A stretch of DNA of 64,000 bases from Lumbricus terrestris (taxonomy: Eukaryota > Annelida > Clitellata > Crassiclitellata > Lumbricidae): positions 13,682,432-13,746,431 of the forward strand of contig OX457037.1 in the NCBI GenBank assembly GCA_949752735.1, in the 5' to 3' direction. Each line of letters opens with the position of its first letter. Position 1 is the first letter of the stretch. A program made the translations under genes and the position numbers. Of the stretch, positions 1 to 12,074 are shown one piece after another. The notes under the pieces are model-generated. The model saw only the letters and a program-made list of their open reading frames with translations. It did not search any database and was not told the DNA's origin.

Positions 1-39
1 TTTAACTTGGAAAATGATGATGATGAGCAAGTTCTGGAA

Positions 40-250
40 GAGACAAATACAGATTAAACAGACCAGACAGACAGACCAGACAGACAGACCAGATAGACAG
101 AGAGACAGACAGACAGACATAGTGCACTTGGGTGGAGGGGCAGAGACTGAAAACTCACTGGAAACTTTTACATGGAGAGAGAAAGACAGAGATACAGAGG
201 GACAGAAAGACACAAGCTCGCTCAGACAGACAGACAGACAGACAGACATG
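40..250. repeat. (CAGA)n microsatellite clusters
   Basis: Two impure runs of CAGA/GACA tetranucleotides (about 57-120 and 222-249) with purine-rich sequence between them. The open frames through them are low-complexity (RQTDRQTD) and are not taken as genes. Confidence 0.85.
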
Positions 251-412
251 CGGCAGAGACGGAAAGCTTTTCATTGTCTTCTTTCATGCATGTAAAATCC
301 TGTTTTCCCGTATACATAGGTGGCTGAATTTTTAGACAGGTGTGATTCTAACGATTTTCCATCGGACACCTCGGCTAGTGTGATCCTGCAGTTTATGTCA
401 ACCTATCCAAAG

Positions 413-500
413 GCCACCTCTCCCCATCGACCACCTCTCCCCATCGGCCACCTCTCCCCATCGGCCACCTCTCCCCATCGACCACTTCTCCCCAACGGGC
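413..500. repeat. 18-bp tandem repeat
   Basis: About five copies of a unit close to GGCCACCTCTCCCCATCG with substitutions (CGACC/CGGCC, ACTTCTCCCC). No gene is seen around it. Confidence 0.85.
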
Positions 501-901
501 ATCTATCCCTATCCGCAACTTCTCTCCGTCCACTCTTCCATAATAACCCCTTCCTCTGATGTGGAATACTGTTTTTGTTTAAAAAAACACATTAATTTTA
601 GTTCACTCACCATTCTAACGGCCATTTGGACTGATCCCATAGATAGATAGGTATTGCCATTTGTTGCCATTTGCATCAGTGATTGACAGTGAATGATGTT
701 GTCATCCATTGTGGCGTTCAGATGATTTCACAGTCAGTTCATATAATATATATATTATATATAATTATATATACAAATGCATATATATTTATATAATTTT
801 TATAGTGTATACAACTATACATGTGCGGAATGCAATGCACTAACTGTTGTTGGCTAAGAACACCGTGACGTCAGATGAGAGCAGGTCTATTGAAATGATT
901 G

Positions 902-1437
902 GCTATTATCAGGCCCGGCCTTAGGGCAAGGCGAGCGAGGCGACCGCCTTGGGCCCCGCGCTTCCAGGACCCCGCGCAGCTGGCCATAATTTTTTTACTT
1001 TGTTGAGATTGACATTGGTTACGTTGCATATCAACTATGCTTGCAGTCAATGTGCCGCGTGAATGTGATAGACGATTTTGGAAACAACGATCTATAAATT
1101 TAATGCTAAACCGAGTCACAGTTGTTGTAGACCCCCACCTGGAATTAACGTAAATTTCTCTGTTTCACCGTGAGAATCATTAGCCTCATTAGTGCTTTGG
1201 CACAAAGAAATTTGTCAAAAGCAAAACTTTGGTGTTAGGAATAGGTGTTAATTTTCCAGAGGGCGCCCATGATTTTGCATTAGTCCTACTTAAATATATT
1301 CTATTATATAGGTCTACATAATTATAGTGTTAATGCTGTATTGACAATTTGACAGGTAATGAACTTAGTAAATTTTTGCCTGATTACTCGCTGCTGCCTT
1401 GGGCCCCGCAAACCCTAGGGCCGGGCCTGGCTATTAT
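902..1437. mobile_element. Non-autonomous hAT-type element with 8-bp TSD
   Basis: The element runs from 910 to 1429 (520 bp). Its left end starts CAGGCCCGGCCTTAGGG and the reverse complement of its right end starts CAGGCCCGGCCCTAGGG, so the termini are near-perfect inverted repeats. The 8 bases outside each end are identical, GCTATTAT (902-909 and 1430-1437). CAGG-type ends and an 8-bp duplication are typical of the hAT superfamily. No transposase frame is present, so it is a MITE or deletion derivative. Confidence 0.93.
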
Positions 1438-1477
1438 GTTCCTTTTATTAGAGGCCAAAACCGACACATATATTATA

Positions 1478-1632
1478 CATGCACACACGCACACCTACAC
1501 CTGCATACAAAGTGACAGGCATAGAGAGATAGATGACAAACACACACGCGCACACACACACACACACACATACGCACACACACACACAATACGCACACAC
1601 ACACACGCACACACACACACACACACAATACG

Positions 1633-1664
<32 letters not shown>

Positions 1665-1720
1665 CACACACACAATACGCACACACACACACATACGCAC
1701 ACTCACGCACCCACACACCT
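1478..1720. repeat. (CA)n dinucleotide repeat
   Basis: Roughly 240 bp of CA repeats interrupted by CGCA and ATACGCA. The His/Thr and Cys/Val frames on either strand are artefacts. Confidence 0.97.
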
Positions 1721-1783
1721 AATGTAATATGAACATTTGTAAAGCTCTCCTCATTGCAGAGCTATTCAGAAGCGCTCACAAGA

Positions 1784-1838
1784 CATGCAGACAGACAGAC
1801 ACAGACAGACAGACACAGACAGACACAGACAGACACTA
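1784..1838. repeat. (CAGA)n microsatellite
   Basis: CAGACAGACA-type tetranucleotide run. Confidence 0.9.
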
Positions 1839-1879
1839 TATAAGGAGAAGATGAATTCCTAATGAAGCCATTCACATTC

Positions 1880-3045
1880 ACATGAAGTGTTAGCGACTTC
1901 ATTTTTCTTAGCCTCAGCATATATGAGAGCAGATGGCTAATCCTCTCCTTAAAAATTCCCCTCCCCTCCCCACTGTTACGAAGCAATTCCAGGCTGGGCT
2001 GAAGGGAGGGAAGACCCACCTTTAAAGACGTTCTTTCAATGCATCTTGTCACCCTTTGGGCGTTGCACGTTGTGCTGGGCGCTTTGCCTGATTTCTTTGG
2101 CTCTCGTGTATGTATGGACCTATCATCTTTTTTGAATATGTTTTTTCTCGTTTGCATTCACTCTGCTCTGCGGGGCCGTGTTTAAGGTTCTTTGAGTGTG
2201 GGTGCAAAGTGTTGCAGCAGGGGCAAAGTGTCGTTTGGCAGTCTTACAAGATTAGTCATTTACAAAAATCCGCTGTTCAATAGGCTATAGCCAACGTGGT
2301 TTGTCGGCTGTGGCGGGTCAGTAAGCAAGCACGCAACGTCGGTGAACTTAGTGAAATTAATATTTTTTTACAATTACTGATTTTACAAAAGGTTTAAGTA
2401 ACACTCAAGACTCGCAAAAGACTTTTGGCCAATGGCGACAAAACTCTCGGCTCAGGAGCATGCTGTGCACTGCACCCAATGGACCTATGTTAAACATGGC
2501 CCTGCTGTTCTGAGCTATCACTCAATAATAATTATAGGCCGTTTTTGGTGCTTATTGGAAATATGCCGTCTGTCCTTCTGTCTGTCTGTTGTGTGCCTCT
2601 TTGTTTGTCTAGTTCGATCTGTCTGTCTCTGTCTGTCTGGATTTGAATGTCTATCTCTGTTTCTTTATGCCGGTCTATATAATATTATGTGCGCGTCTTT
2701 CTGTGAGTATGGGTCTGTTCGTGGGTCTGTTTGTCTGTGTGTCTGTCTCTGTTTCTTTGTTTCTGTTTGCATCTGTCTGTCTTTCTGTCTGTTAAAGACA
2801 GTTTGAGTTCATACCTGGCTGAGCCAGGCAATAATTATCCGTGCTTCTTCCTGAGGAGTGCCTCAGGTATGAGAACCATGCAGTGGTATATAGAGCCCTC
2901 ACTGAATGGTGTAATAGGGGAACCATGTAGTATAGTTCTCCGTGTTGTTCTCGTGTCCCGGAGAGCATACCTGGATTGTATAAATTGTCAGATGTGTGCA
3001 ACTCCGCACAGATCGAATCTCGACTTCATCGGATATACATTACAT
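1880..3045. other. Intergenic sequence with decayed dispersed repeat and TCTG-rich tract
   Basis: The stretch near 1885-1935 (GTGTTAGCGACTTCAT, then a tail ending in CAGCATAT) recurs at about 5,400 and 40,680, so it is part of a dispersed SINE-like repeat. A TCTG-rich tract covers about 2565-2800. Nothing gene-like is supported; the ORFs are short and low-complexity. Confidence 0.5.
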
Positions 3046-3048
3046 ACA

Positions 3049-3094
3049 TCAGGAGGAGGAGGAGGAGGAGGAGGAGGAGGAGGAGGAGGAGGAG
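3049..3094. repeat. (GGA)n trinucleotide repeat
   Basis: Fifteen perfect GGA/AGG triplets. The polyglycine and polyarginine frames are artefacts. Confidence 0.95.
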
Positions 3095-3975
3095 ACCCTT
3101 ATATAACGCAGTAAAGCATAATTTGTGCAAATCAATTGCATTGGATTTGATGATACTTGGTTTTTTATGTGGATTGGTAGACACTCGTCAAAGTCATACA
3201 TGTCTAGAACAGCAGACACTTTGTCACATCATTAGATGGAAGGCTATACGATCTTCGACTTTAGCAGTCAATAAAGGACAAACACTGTGGCCAATAGCTA
3301 GACTATATGTATATTATATACTTGTTGCTGTTTCGTGACACTGTTTCATATCAATGATTAGTGTCACCCTCTTCTCCTGGCTTTGGAATTTGGACTGGCA
3401 CTGTCAAAGTGTGAGGGGTGGCGGAGGTCAATAGCTAGACAATAATGTGGTATCAGTTATATAATAGGTCAGTAATTGGACAGAACTGGTTAAAGGTCTG
3501 AGGAGTGTCCTTTGACTTGGATGCCATAATACTATTAAATGATCTGAGCATGCAGGCCTCTTCGATAATTAATTAAACAGAAGTGGTTATATAGAAAGCC
3601 ACACTTGAGTGTTTGTTGATCCAGTCAACAACAGATTGACCTGTCTAATGTCTATTCTTTTCGTTTAGTTATCTGTATACTATAGCAATTTATGAGACTG
3701 CGGTTTGCCGTTCGAGCTGTTTCAGCACAATAAACGAATTGATTGATGCTACTTGACACAAAACCATTAATGTGACCATTTGAACAGAACGCATACTGTA
3801 GAGTCTATAAGGTTGGCAGCACCTCTGAGTAGTCCCCACACAGAGACGCTATACAAAATTCACTTAATGAATAATGAATAATAATAATAGGCCATATAGC
3901 GAAATCCATGATAAGTCATTTCAATTGTGTTGATTTATGACATAGAGTTGAGCTGCTATTGAACAACTTCTAACT
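3095..3975. other. Intergenic sequence, one decayed repeat
   Basis: At 3358-3420 a copy of the dispersed motif ending GGACTGGCACTGTCAAAG is visible; the same motif occurs near 5,530 and 16,165. No gene is visible. Confidence 0.4.
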
Positions 3976-4215
3976 ATAATTATGTCCTGACTGCAAATTG
4001 CACGATCAATGATCGATCCTTTAAGCAGAAGAGACGGTAAATACGTTCGTCTGATTGTTCAAAGTCATCTCGCGAGACTCAGAAAATGCGAAAATACCCA
4101 GAGAATAGTTTCTCGAGATGACTGCTAACAGTCAGACGAACGTATTTTCCGTCTTTTCTGTTTAAAGTATTGACTCATTGTGCAATTTGCAGTCACGACA
4201 CATATAATTATAATT
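3976..4215. mobile_element. Snap-back (palindromic) MITE
   Basis: Two arms of about 100 bp are imperfect reverse complements around a short centre at about 4080-4105. The matching blocks include ACTGCAAATTGCAC and ATACGTTCGTCTGA on the left and their complements on the right. A transcript would fold into one long hairpin. This is the structure of a foldback MITE or a hairpin small-RNA precursor; no coding potential is seen. Confidence 0.8.
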
Positions 4216-4216
4216 A

Positions 4217-4997
4217 GGCCAAAAAAATAATGCTGTGTTTCCGGTAACAGAGCTAAAAAAAATTGGGTAGGTAGGTCGAAAAATATTTTTATTTTGGTAA
4301 AATATTTTTATACATTGACTATCCGAAAAATTAAACCCAACTACTCTTTTTTGCATAAAGGTACACGCTGCAACAAAGTACGTGTTCTAAGAAAGTATAA
4401 ACTGCCTATTTCCCGACTGTCTGTACCTAAAATTGCTCTAGAAAACAATTCTGTTAATTTCATTTTGTTGACATCTTTTCTGGTAAGATAAAGTGGGAAG
4501 GGAAGGGGAAGATGAGTGCGAACAGAACATCACTGCTAGGGGTCGTTCCAGACTGGCCGAGTCAGTGACTAGTTACACCTAGAGGTTGCTAGATTTTTTT
4601 CCCCTAGTCACCGTTAGAGGTGGCTCAAGTGAGAATGATAAGGCTAGAGGTTTCTCAAGACTGGTAACCAGGAAGTAATTAGGCAGGCGTGAAACTCTAA
4701 GGCAATGTCACGGCAAATAAAAAAATTTACACAAAATTTTCCGAGTCGCGGCAATAAAAGTGAATCGGTTTTGTTACCGGAAACGCAACATTTTTTGCCT
4801 AAGATCCAACTTTATACGGAAGGCAATGTCACCGCATTATGTCAATAAAAAAAAAATTTAAATAAATTTTTTTTAAAAAAATTTTTGTTATAAATTTTTT
4901 TTTTAAAAATAAAAATATTTCACAAAATTATTTGAGTCGCGGCAATGAAAGAGGGTCGGTCGGGTTACCGGAAACACAACATTATTTTTTTTTGGCC
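4217..4997. mobile_element. 781-bp element with 32-bp terminal inverted repeats
   Basis: The left end GGCCAAAAAAATAATGCTGT continues into GTTTCCGGTAAC. The right end is its reverse complement with one substitution and two extra A in the A-run. A further copy of the subterminal block (GTTACCGGAAACGCAACA) lies inside at about 4773, and GAGTCGCGGCAAT occurs twice (about 4743 and 4934). AT-rich, no transposase; a non-autonomous DNA transposon of unassigned superfamily. It starts immediately after the snap-back element. Confidence 0.8.
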
Positions 4998-5204
4998 TTA
5001 TATAGGCCTAGTTAGAATCTCTTCCATATACAGTTATACACTGTATATGGTATACGTGTCCATTTTTGCTTGCCTACACGTGAAGTTTATTTAGTTTCTT
5101 AATTAGTTAATTAATTAATTAATTAATCAGTTAGTTGCGTCTTTTACCTAATTTACTTGCGTAATTACTTGCTTCAATTACATTGCCCTTCTCACACCTG
5201 TCAT

Positions 5205-5400
5205 CCTTGATCTTGCTACTCAGAGGCGCTCCCGACTGCAAAGCGGACACTGCATCGGAGTTTCACGCTGAAGCGCTGAGCAATTGTGAGTGAAGGACTT
5301 GCCCAAGGTCCCTACGCGGCGACTTGAGGTGGATTCGAGCCTCGAAACTTCCAGCTTCAAGGCAACGACGCCACCACTAAACCACCGTGCCCCACATGAG
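5205..5400 (-). mobile_element. tRNA-derived SINE
   Basis: Read on the minus strand, the 5' head has an A-box-like TGGTTTAGTGG and a B-box-like GGCTCGAATCC. A core with TTGGGCAAGTCCTT follows, then a tail GGGAGCGCCTCTGAGTAG. The tail matches the 3' ends of the L2-like LINE copies in this window, the same SINE/LINE relation as mammalian MIR and L2. A second copy is at 12,655-12,977. Confidence 0.8.
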
Positions 5401-5560
5401 GTGTTAGCGACTTCATTGTCTCAGTCTCGGCATAGGAAGGAAGGTGGTGGCTGGCCAGTCCTGTCATCATCTTTCCACTGACAGTGTTGGCATGAAGGAT
5501 GAGATTAGTGTCGCCCTCCTCCTTTCTCCAGTCTTGGGACTGGCACTGCCAAAGTACGAG
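5401..5560. repeat. Dispersed repeat body
   Basis: Contains GTGTTAGCGACTTCATTGTC and a downstream block ending GGGACTGGCACTGCCAAAG. Related copies occur near 1,885, 3,360, 7,080, 16,130, 18,075 (opposite strand), 40,685 and 42,110. It abuts the SINE and may be part of a longer composite retroelement. Confidence 0.6.
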
Positions 5561-5859
5561 CAGTGTATACGCTCATTGTCCTCTGCATAGTAAAGTTGGC
5601 TTGGTGCAAATAGAAAAAAAGAGGCGAGAGATCTTAAGAGAAATTTCTGTCCCTCAGCGTTTGTGTGAACCCGTCTGACCTCTCTCTCTCTCTCTCATGC
5701 TGGCCACACTGTAGTCTCATCTAATTTCATTGCACTGTAATCAGATTATCCCGCAATGCCCAAGGCATCCATCGGCTGTTCCTTCATGTGGTTGAGGGCG
5801 GGGGGGCTGTTGTAAGATGAGAATGTGGATGGGGGAATAATGAATATTCATGAGGGCAA

Positions 5860-6135
5860 TTCAGAATGCGAATATATTTAAATAGATATGAAAGAAGCAA
5901 GATGAATTTATAAGAATTAAGCTGAATAGGAATGCAGATCGAATATGAATAGAGTGAACTATGGGTGAATGATTATGAATGAAGTAAAACGTGAGTGAAT
6001 GAATTTTGAATGAATTTGAATGAAGCCAATTAGAAGTGAATGAGTGAATGAAATCAAATATGAATTACCATAATACTTGAATGCATCAAAATATGAAAGT
6101 GAATGATTGGATTTGAATGGATTTAAATGATTTTC
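5860..6135. repeat. GAAT-rich degenerate repeat
   Basis: Strongly enriched in TGAATGAA/GAATGAAT words without a clean period. No gene. Confidence 0.6.
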
Positions 6136-7840
6136 TATCCCAGTATCAAATAAAATCAATTTATCGATCCCAGTAATACAAGACATCAACCAATAATTAT
6201 CAGCATAATAAGTTAATCATGCACAAAATGTTGATGGTTATAATAGTGATTATAACAACACATTCAAATGAAAGAATATTACAGATTAAATGACAACAAC
6301 AGGCCTGCATCAGAAGGACTAGTCCCATTAGATTGAGACCCGTTGAGTCTTAGGGAGACTGGTGAACAGCATGTGTTTGAAGTAATATTACAGTGATGAA
6401 CTGTTGCATTGTACCGAGATTAGAATGTATGATAACTTGTTGATTTCATTTATTGATTGTGAATGCAAGGACAACATATTGCAGACGTTTTGTATGTGAT
6501 GAATATTAAATAGTACACTGAAGAGAGGTCACTTCTACCTGAGTGAGCGCCACCTATTGTCTTGTCAACTGATATACCTGTAATATATTTGTTCAGGAGA
6601 AACTAATTACATTGGCAACAGGCTAATTAATGTGACGCTGATATTCGTAAAAACAATGTATACAGTTAATCAATGTCAAACAACGCACAGATTACAGTGT
6701 TGATATAATTGCTGCAGTATAATTCTAGTTCTATATACTGACATGCAACAGCATATAATATAACATCAGAAGAGGGACTGATTGTGCTTTCTCTCTTTAA
6801 GCCGCTTATAATATGGATGTCGATTTTCTATAATCACCTGCTTAGAATTAATTCGCTCTTCCCACACAGTTGCCTTGACACGTTCCACCGGCTTTGCAAA
6901 CGTTGCAAGACTTCTCTTTTTTCAAGCTACCTGGGCATAAACTCTTTAATTAATTAGTGTGTCATACAGAAGAATATGATGACAAGTCCCTTCGGATAGC
7001 CCTGCATGGGCTGCAGCTCCATGAGTTTGAATTTGTATTGATTGATTGGTTGACTGATTGACTGATTGATTGATTGGTGAGGCCAGTCCCCCTCACCGTC
7101 TCATCTTCCCATTGACAGTGACGTCGACATACTACTCTAAACAATGTTGAAGACTTTACATTGTTTCTGAAGTCAACGTTTAACATTTCCAATCGGTCTC
7201 ATTGAACATTTTGCCTATGATTTGTTTTGCCCTTCTGGCGGCTCTACATAAAGTTAATGTTCGACTACAGCTGTATATATATAACTAAATAAGTGACCGG
7301 TGATGTACCCTCGCATGCACATGGAGCCCAGCCAATTAATTCCATGTAATGAAATAGTCCTGCATCCCAGGTGTCGAAGATCCGCCTGGATATTTTAATC
7401 TTTAAGTTTGATGTCGATTTTCTTATTGATGCTTCTCCATGACCACGAATTCATTTTGCTGCTTTTCCTTTCCCCGTGGGAAGAGGCGTGACCATGGTAA
7501 CCGGATTAACCATGGTAACCGGAGTGACCATGGCGCCGTGAAATCTCTCTTGCTTGCCCCGTCTGCGAGTGTCGTGCGTATCGAGGTCACCCGTCGTTCA
7601 TCCATCTTCTATCCTGCATCTCATCTCCAATTGCCTTCATTACCACCAACGAATTGATTAATTATCTGTCTGACCGAGTGAGATAGGCGGGTGTGGTAAC
7701 GGATCGGTTCTGGGGTGAAAACGATTCCAGTGGGTCCACTTTTGGCACAACGTAGTGGGACGAGTTTTATGGTACCTTGGCGCATTCTTGTCAAGTAACC
7801 AAAGAAGTCTCCTTGACACCATTCCTTCATCTTTTCTGAA
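6136..7840. other. Intergenic, no gene seen
   Basis: AT-rich single-copy-like sequence. A GATT run lies at 7038-7075, and three spaced copies of a CCATGGTAACC/CCATGGCGCC block lie at about 7490-7535; their near-palindromes resemble RFX X-boxes. No supported reading frame. Confidence 0.4.
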
Positions 7841-7859
7841 ACTATGGTATATTTATATA

Positions 7860-7896
7860 ATTTTATATATTATATAAAATTATATATATATATATA

Positions 7897-7946
<50 letters not shown>
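7860..7946. repeat. (TA)n repeat
   Basis: About 85 bp of TA dinucleotides with one interruption (AACATA). Confidence 0.95.
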
Positions 7947-7947
<1 letters not shown>

Positions 7948-8439
7948 GTTTAATGACAAACCAAGTGACACACCGCACATGCTTAATGTCCACATGAGCT
8001 ATATGTATATGTATCCTATTTCCCTCTTGTGTTCCCGATTTCTTGTGTAGACTTTGGGACCCGGTGGTGTAGTGTTAATGCTCTATGACTTGTAATCTAC
8101 CTCAAGCCCCCTCCAACTTGGACAAGTTGCTCACTGAGAATTGCCTGTGAGGACGGCAACGGGAAACCACCTCGTGACCTACCTCATCTCATCTCGGGTG
8201 TCCTTAAAAGTAAAACCAATGAACCTGTCTTCGAACAGAGAACTCATCGTCACATGTTGTATGCTGTGTATAGTGTGTAATATCATGTGCGGCAGTTATT
8301 TACACCGAGCGATGCAGTTTCACTATATTAGTTAATTTCCTCTCTTTGGTCACACTATAATATACCACTGTGAATGAGTCACAGTGTTTGTGTCTGAGCA
8401 GTTATCGCCCTGGAACCAGTCTGTCACCGTAGGGCCATC

Positions 8440-8762
8440 TGAGTCTGCGATCTTCCTACCGTAGCCACGCATCCGCGCGGAAGAAAGAGGCAAGATTTTC
8501 GTGTTTTCGTCTGCAGTGCAAGCGAATGAACGACGAATGAACGGACGTCGAATGGAGAGAGTGATGGATGCCTCGGAGGAGATCGGATTTGTCCGGCGTT
8601 CGTCGGGTCTCGGCCGACCGACCTATGGACCTACGGAAGAACGGATGGACGGACGGATGGACGGACGGACGGCTGTGTCGTCATGTTTACGCAGGGCTAT
8701 GCTGTGCCACGCACGGCGACGTATTGGGGGGGAAATGTTGACCGAGTTATATTGGAGGGTAC
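8440..8762 (+). promoter_or_regulatory. Candidate 5' exon/promoter region for the ORP gene (weak)
   Basis: This is the only GC- and CpG-richer stretch upstream of the first recognised ORP exon. One plus-strand frame stays open from about 8501 to 8782. An AGG|GTACTA site near 8760 would keep phase 0 with the exon at 12,354. The sequence also contains GGAC/GGAT tandem words near 8640-8675, so the open frame may be chance. No homology supports the peptide. Confidence 0.15.
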
Positions 8763-8779
8763 TATATGAGTCGATAAAT

Positions 8780-8935
8780 TGAATGAATGAATGAAGGAAC
8801 GAGTGAATGATTGTGAACGAATGACTTAATTGGATGTACAAGTGAATGAGTGAATAAGTGTGGGAATGAATGATTGAATGAATGATTGAATGAATGAGTG
8901 AATGAATGGGTGTTTAGATGTGAATGTGGATGGGT
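8780..8935. repeat. (GAAT)n repeat
   Basis: Degenerate GAATGAATGA array. Confidence 0.85.
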
Positions 8936-9030
8936 CGGGATAAATGGGTGGAATTTAATAGGAAGTGGATGGTTGAATAGGTGGTTGAGGGATAGAGTAA
9001 TAGATTACATGGATACAACAAGGAACAAAT

Positions 9031-10173
9031 GCATAGATCAGCGGTTCTCAACCTGTGGGTCGCGACCCCCGCGGGGGTCGCCTGACGATTTGCCAGGGGT
9101 CGCCTGGGACCTTCCGAAATGTGTAAAAGATGTTGGTCTAATATCAATTTCAACGCTATCCACTTCACCAAAACAACTAAAATAAATTGCTACCTATACT
9201 TTTGCTATGGGTCAACTGTTAGATTGCGACAGCTACTTTAATTTTTGCCATTTTGCTATTAAAATGTAAGAGGCGCTCCTAGCCCACGCAGGCACACCTA
9301 AAAAGGTAGCCTGATGTTAGCAATTACTTGTGATTTGTGATTCAGGCAACTATAACTACCATTACAGTGTGCAAATAAAATTAAAATAAACAACGAGGAA
9401 GGGAAATCATGAGTAACTTTGTTAAGATGACAGCTTAAAATGTCACATTTAGACCTACAGTGTGCAAATCCAAAAAATGTAAACATTTCGAGGCGGCACT
9501 CTTAAGTCTTAAAACAAGACTATCAGCATTGAAAAATAGCAATTTTACTAAGATGACAGCTTAAAATGCAGCCGTTACAGTGTGGATATTAAAAAATTAT
9601 ATAATGTGTAGGGGATATTTATTGAAGTCTTAAACCATGGTTTTCAGCACTGAAATTATGAGAAATTTTCTTGAGATGTCAGCTTAAAATGCGACCATTG
9701 CAGTGTGGAAATAAACACAATTCAGCAATGGAAAGGGACAAATCGGAAGGGACAATTTTTGAAGTCTTAACCCACGACTATGAGCACTGATATGATTATG
9801 ATTTAAGCAATTTGGTCAAAATGTCAGCTTAAAATGCTTCCAGTGTAGTGTGGAAAAAAATTCGACAATGGGAGGGATACTTACATGGATCCATCCCCAA
9901 ACCTCTCTACCTGCTGAAAAGACTTAGGAAGCTTAAACTTAAAAACTTCAACAACCTCAATCTCAGGATCGAAAGAGCCGGGAAACCTCACACAACTGCC
10001 AAAAACGGTTTTCGAATTATGAAGCGAAAATGCATAACAATGGACAATGGTAACAAAATGTAGGCTAGTGAAGGGGCTAACGTGATCAATTTTGTTGCGG
10101 GGGGTCGTCACAACTTTCGAAATGTCACAAAGGGGTCGTCGCACTAAAAAGGTTGAGAACCGCTGGCATAGAT
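9031..10173. mobile_element. Non-autonomous hAT element (Charlie-like ends) with 8-bp TSD
   Basis: The element spans 9039-10165 (1,127 bp). The left end CAGCGGTTCTCAACCT and the right end AGGTTGAGAACCGCTG are perfect 16-bp inverted repeats, followed inward by G/C-rich GGTCGC blocks on both sides. The flanks are an exact 8-bp duplication, GCATAGAT. The interior carries about four degenerate copies of a 110-150 bp unit containing GATGACAGCTTAAAATG (about 9425, 9548, 9675 and 9820). The ends match the CAGNGGTTCTCAACC termini of hAT-Charlie elements. No transposase is present. Confidence 0.95.
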
Positions 10174-10309
10174 GGACAGACAGGTGGAAAGTGGTTTTAT
10201 TGGCTATCATGTGTTTGATAATCCAGATAAGGAGATGTGTGGGCGAGACTTGGATAAACACAAGAGAGATGGACGATCAGTGAACTTGCTTTTTTAGATT
10301 GATAAACAA

Positions 10310-10530
10310 CATTGCTTATCTCCTACTTCCCCTTCCCCAGTCATATACCAACACTGTGCTCTTCCCATTGTGAGCCCTTCTATGTGGAATGATCCTCTCA
10401 ATCCATAGTAGAATCTTAGTTGGCGTGCTCTAAATTCGCTGTTTGAAGACTTTCTTATTACCTTGGGGACAGTCACGCTGAGAGCGCCTCTGAATAGTTA
10501 ATGCTGTTACGTGCGCTTTATACAGGATAC
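10310..10530 (+). mobile_element. LINE 3'-end fragment (L2-like)
   Basis: Plus-strand translation keeps traces of the RT C-terminus (WNDPL, then FEDFLI) and ends in the tail GAGAGCGCCTCTGAATAG that recurs in the window. Heavily decayed. Confidence 0.6.
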
Positions 10531-11290
10531 GATATGAATAACAACTGACAACTGGAATTCATCATCATGCTCGCGACAGCCCCAGCTCCCACCCCCTAGC
10601 CCCCCAGATATGATGCAGTGCTTGTGAATAAGCTGGTGCTCTGCACTTAGAAATGTTCAGTTTATGATTACGATTGTTACAATAGAAAAATTCCCATGGA
10701 TAATAATTCTAGAGAATGACTGAAGAGTTGTCGTTGATGACTGTAGGCCTGACGCAGATGATTGCAGTGCATTAGTACAACGTAGGTGCGTCACACTGAC
10801 CGACATGTTTTCCAAAATACTCAATCAGCCAGGAGCAGCAGAGTTGTGAGAGTAGCGGGCGTCACATTTGATTGAAACAGAGAACACTCCATTAATACAG
10901 CTGTGTATATTATGTTCTAAGACTAAGACATTTGATATCTTGTTGCTATTAACAATGATGTTGATGATGATGCTCACGTGACAATGACACTCATTGGATA
11001 AGCCGGTTGTTTACATTGCCTGTTCGTGGCTTATTTTTTATTAGTATTACTATTATTTTTACGCCCATTGTTGTTGATTGTTGTTGTGCTTGTACTCTTG
11101 TTGTTGACTGTTTTTTGTGCAGGCACTATTGATGTTGATTGTTGTTTGGTGCTGGTACTGTTGTTGTTGACTGTTGTTTTGTGCTGGTACTGCTGTTGTT
11201 GACCAGTGTTATTTTTACCCAGAGGTAAATAAAAGCAGATTTATCTTTAATGGGCTCTATTTATCAAGGTCCATTGTTTTTATTATTTTT
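10531..11290. other. Intergenic, no gene seen
   Basis: A TTGTTGTTGACTGTTGTT-like degenerate repeat lies at about 11,070-11,205. No coding signal. Confidence 0.4.
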
Positions 11291-11304
11291 ATTATATTGA
11301 TATT

Positions 11305-11308
11305 ATTG

Positions 11309-11370
<62 letters not shown>

Positions 11371-11480
11371 GTTGTCGTATTTTACATCGTCGTCGTCATC
11401 GTTGTTGTTGTTTATATCTGAATCATCATCATTGTCGTCGTCATCATCATCATCGACATCATCGTCGTCGTCGTCATAAT
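11305..11480. repeat. (TCA)n/(TCG)n trinucleotide repeat
   Basis: About 175 bp of ATC/ATG-type triplets with GTC interruptions. The polyserine and polyaspartate frames are artefacts. Confidence 0.95.
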
Positions 11481-12074
11481 CATCACTATTTATGCACATT
11501 TATTGAGCCCCAAGTATTATTGACCGATGGCACTTATGGCAATTGTGGGTGAAGTACTTGCTCAAGGTTCAAATGTCTCGAGTGAGTCTCAAACCTGTGC
11601 TGTATACATTGTGAACGGCTGAGCACTGTATCATATCAATTGAACGTGCAGTGTTCTGTAATATTTGATGACTGAAATTAGGTCATTTCCCCATCAGTTT
11701 ACTTTCTCTATACCATGACTTCACTACTTTCCCTTTCTTGATATTTGACTGAAATTAATCCTTCTCTGAATTCGGATATATTTTGACTACAGTTTCACTT
11801 GTGCAGCTATCAAATGACAACTTCTGCTTTCCAATTATGGTGATTTGAACGTGATTAGAATACCTACCCCCTTACCTACTTGCCTATTTTTAAACTATCT
11901 ACTGACCTATCTATACCTACAGACCTACCTATTACCTATTTAACTAACTATGTACATGACCTATCTGCATATACCTACCTATCTATCTGTCTGCTTCCGG
12001 ACCTTCCAGCTGAATAGTTAATACCCACATGTATCTACTGTATCATTCGTTATGGTCACAGTGGTGATTACAGT

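Noticed and set aside
1448..1732. Several 60-127 codon frames rich in His/Thr or Cys/Val
   Set aside because: They are translations of a CA repeat in different frames.
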